This document shows, piece after piece, positions 5,369 through 5,841 of a stretch of DNA of 5,841 nucleotides (position 1 is the first letter of the stretch; every line of letters begins with the position of its first letter). The position numbers were made by a program, and so were the translations under genes. The notes below the pieces were generated by a model that saw only the letters and a list, made by a program, of their open reading frames with translations, did no database searches and had not been told where the DNA came from. Origin of the DNA: Candidatus Micrarchaeia archaeon (GTDB lineage Archaea; Micrarchaeota; Micrarchaeia; Anstonellales; Bilamarchaeaceae). Location: assembly GCA_041650355.1 (NCBI GenBank), contig JBAZLI010000059.1:1-5841 (forward strand). Reading direction: 5' to 3'.

Positions 5369-5841
5369 CTTTTCAGCGAACCCCCCACCACTTTTCCTTC
5401 CTTAATTTCTATGAACATTTCCTTCCCGACAAAATCGCTCTTCTTGAGCTCCACCACGGTTTCCAGCTTTATGCCCTCAGCTACGTTCGCGTTCAGGATT
5501 TTGAGCGCCTCTTCCTTTGTGAATTCATGCTTTTCGCCATTGATGGTGATGGACAGTTTCGAATCCGAAACGACCAAATCCTCGATTTTTCCCCCGATTC
5601 CGGCCTTTTTCCTTTTCACCATCAGCCGCGATTCGGAGTTCATGTGCAATTCGCTGTTCTTAACTCTTGCGCTTTCTATCTTCACTTCCGCGCCCGGAAA
5701 AAGCCCTTTCCCGCGCTCCACGCCACCCCACATAACCACGCGCGCGGTGTTTTTCCCGTCTGAAATTGAAAACGAGAAGAATTTCCTCTTCTGCCCATCG
5801 CGCTCGTATTCCTTCAGCTCCCCTGCGTTCTCGACATAGCC
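5359..5841 (-). CDS. RPA-like OB-fold ssDNA-binding protein, C-terminal part (partial)
   Basis: RPA-type proteins coat single-stranded DNA during replication, repair and recombination. The frame is open to the right edge, so the start lies outside; 160 C-terminal residues are visible. Counting from the edge, residues 1-76 match an archaeal RPA-type OB fold: GYVENAGELKEYERDGQKRK (1-20), FFSFSISDG with the conserved xxISD turn (21-29), NTARVVMWGG (31-40, the strand with the conserved Trp), FPGAEVKI (48-55) and a final strand with ELHMNSESRLMV (64-75). Residues 80-160 are not recognised; they contain short beta-like strands (KLSITINGEKHEF) and an EEALKILNA helix, perhaps a second small domain. 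The GTG at 5739 and ATG at 5733 are internal to the OB fold and unlikely to be starts. The last 10 bp overlap the end of the convergent 4766 gene. RPA-like identity is from the visible OB-fold pattern; another OB-fold family is possible. Confidence 0.78.
   Translation of the reverse strand, partial: GYVENAGELKEYERDGQKRKFFSFSISDGKNTARVVMWGGVERGKGLFPGAEVKIESARVKNSELHMNSESRLMVKRKKAGIGGKIEDLVVSDSKLSITINGEKHEFTKEEALKILNANVAEGIKLETVVELKKSDFVGKEMFIEIKEGKVVGGSLKSQA

Noticed and set aside
5365..5839. Plus-strand frames opposite the RPA-like gene
   Set aside because: The minus strand reads as a clear OB fold up to the window edge, so these are shadows.

Overview
The window looks archaeal. It carries the N-terminal part of a Cdc48/VAT-type AAA ATPase, an RPA-like OB-fold protein, AT-rich TATA-like boxes at about the right distance upstream of starts, and an AGGTGA ribosome binding site. 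The DnaK resembles the Thermoplasma type (recalled, not searched). Heavy use of AGG for Arg and ATA for Ile, very short intergenic gaps and short predicted leaders would suit a compact archaeal genome, possibly of the DPANN group. That placement is inference and is weak.

Layout from left to right. (1) Positions 1-915, minus strand: a small winged-helix regulator (915-508), followed after a 41-bp gap by the start of cdc48 (466-1, running off the window), which has its own TATA-like box. (2) Positions 916-995: a compact divergent AT-rich promoter region with three imperfect GGAT...TTAAAA repeats. (3) Positions 996-4666, plus strand: a complete grpE-dnaK-dnaJ operon, all three genes intact with full diagnostic motifs. 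(4) Positions 4667-4765: a 22-bp perfect palindrome followed by a T6 run and a TATA-like stretch. (5) Positions 4766-5368, plus strand: an unrecognised 200-residue protein. (6) Positions 5359-5841, minus strand: the C-terminal part of an RPA-like ssDNA-binding protein, overlapping the end of gene 5 by 10 bp tail to tail.

Most of the window is a protein quality-control neighbourhood. DnaK is the ATP-driven holdase/foldase, DnaJ delivers substrate and triggers hydrolysis, GrpE exchanges nucleotide, and Cdc48 unfolds substrates for degradation or disassembly. The winged-helix gene sits between the chaperone operon and cdc48, transcribed divergently from the first and co-directionally with the second. 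This makes it a good candidate for the local regulator of both. The palindrome and the orphan gene after dnaJ are the least explained parts of the window. No RNA genes, CRISPR arrays or mobile elements were seen, and no gene-free stretch exceeds 100 bp.
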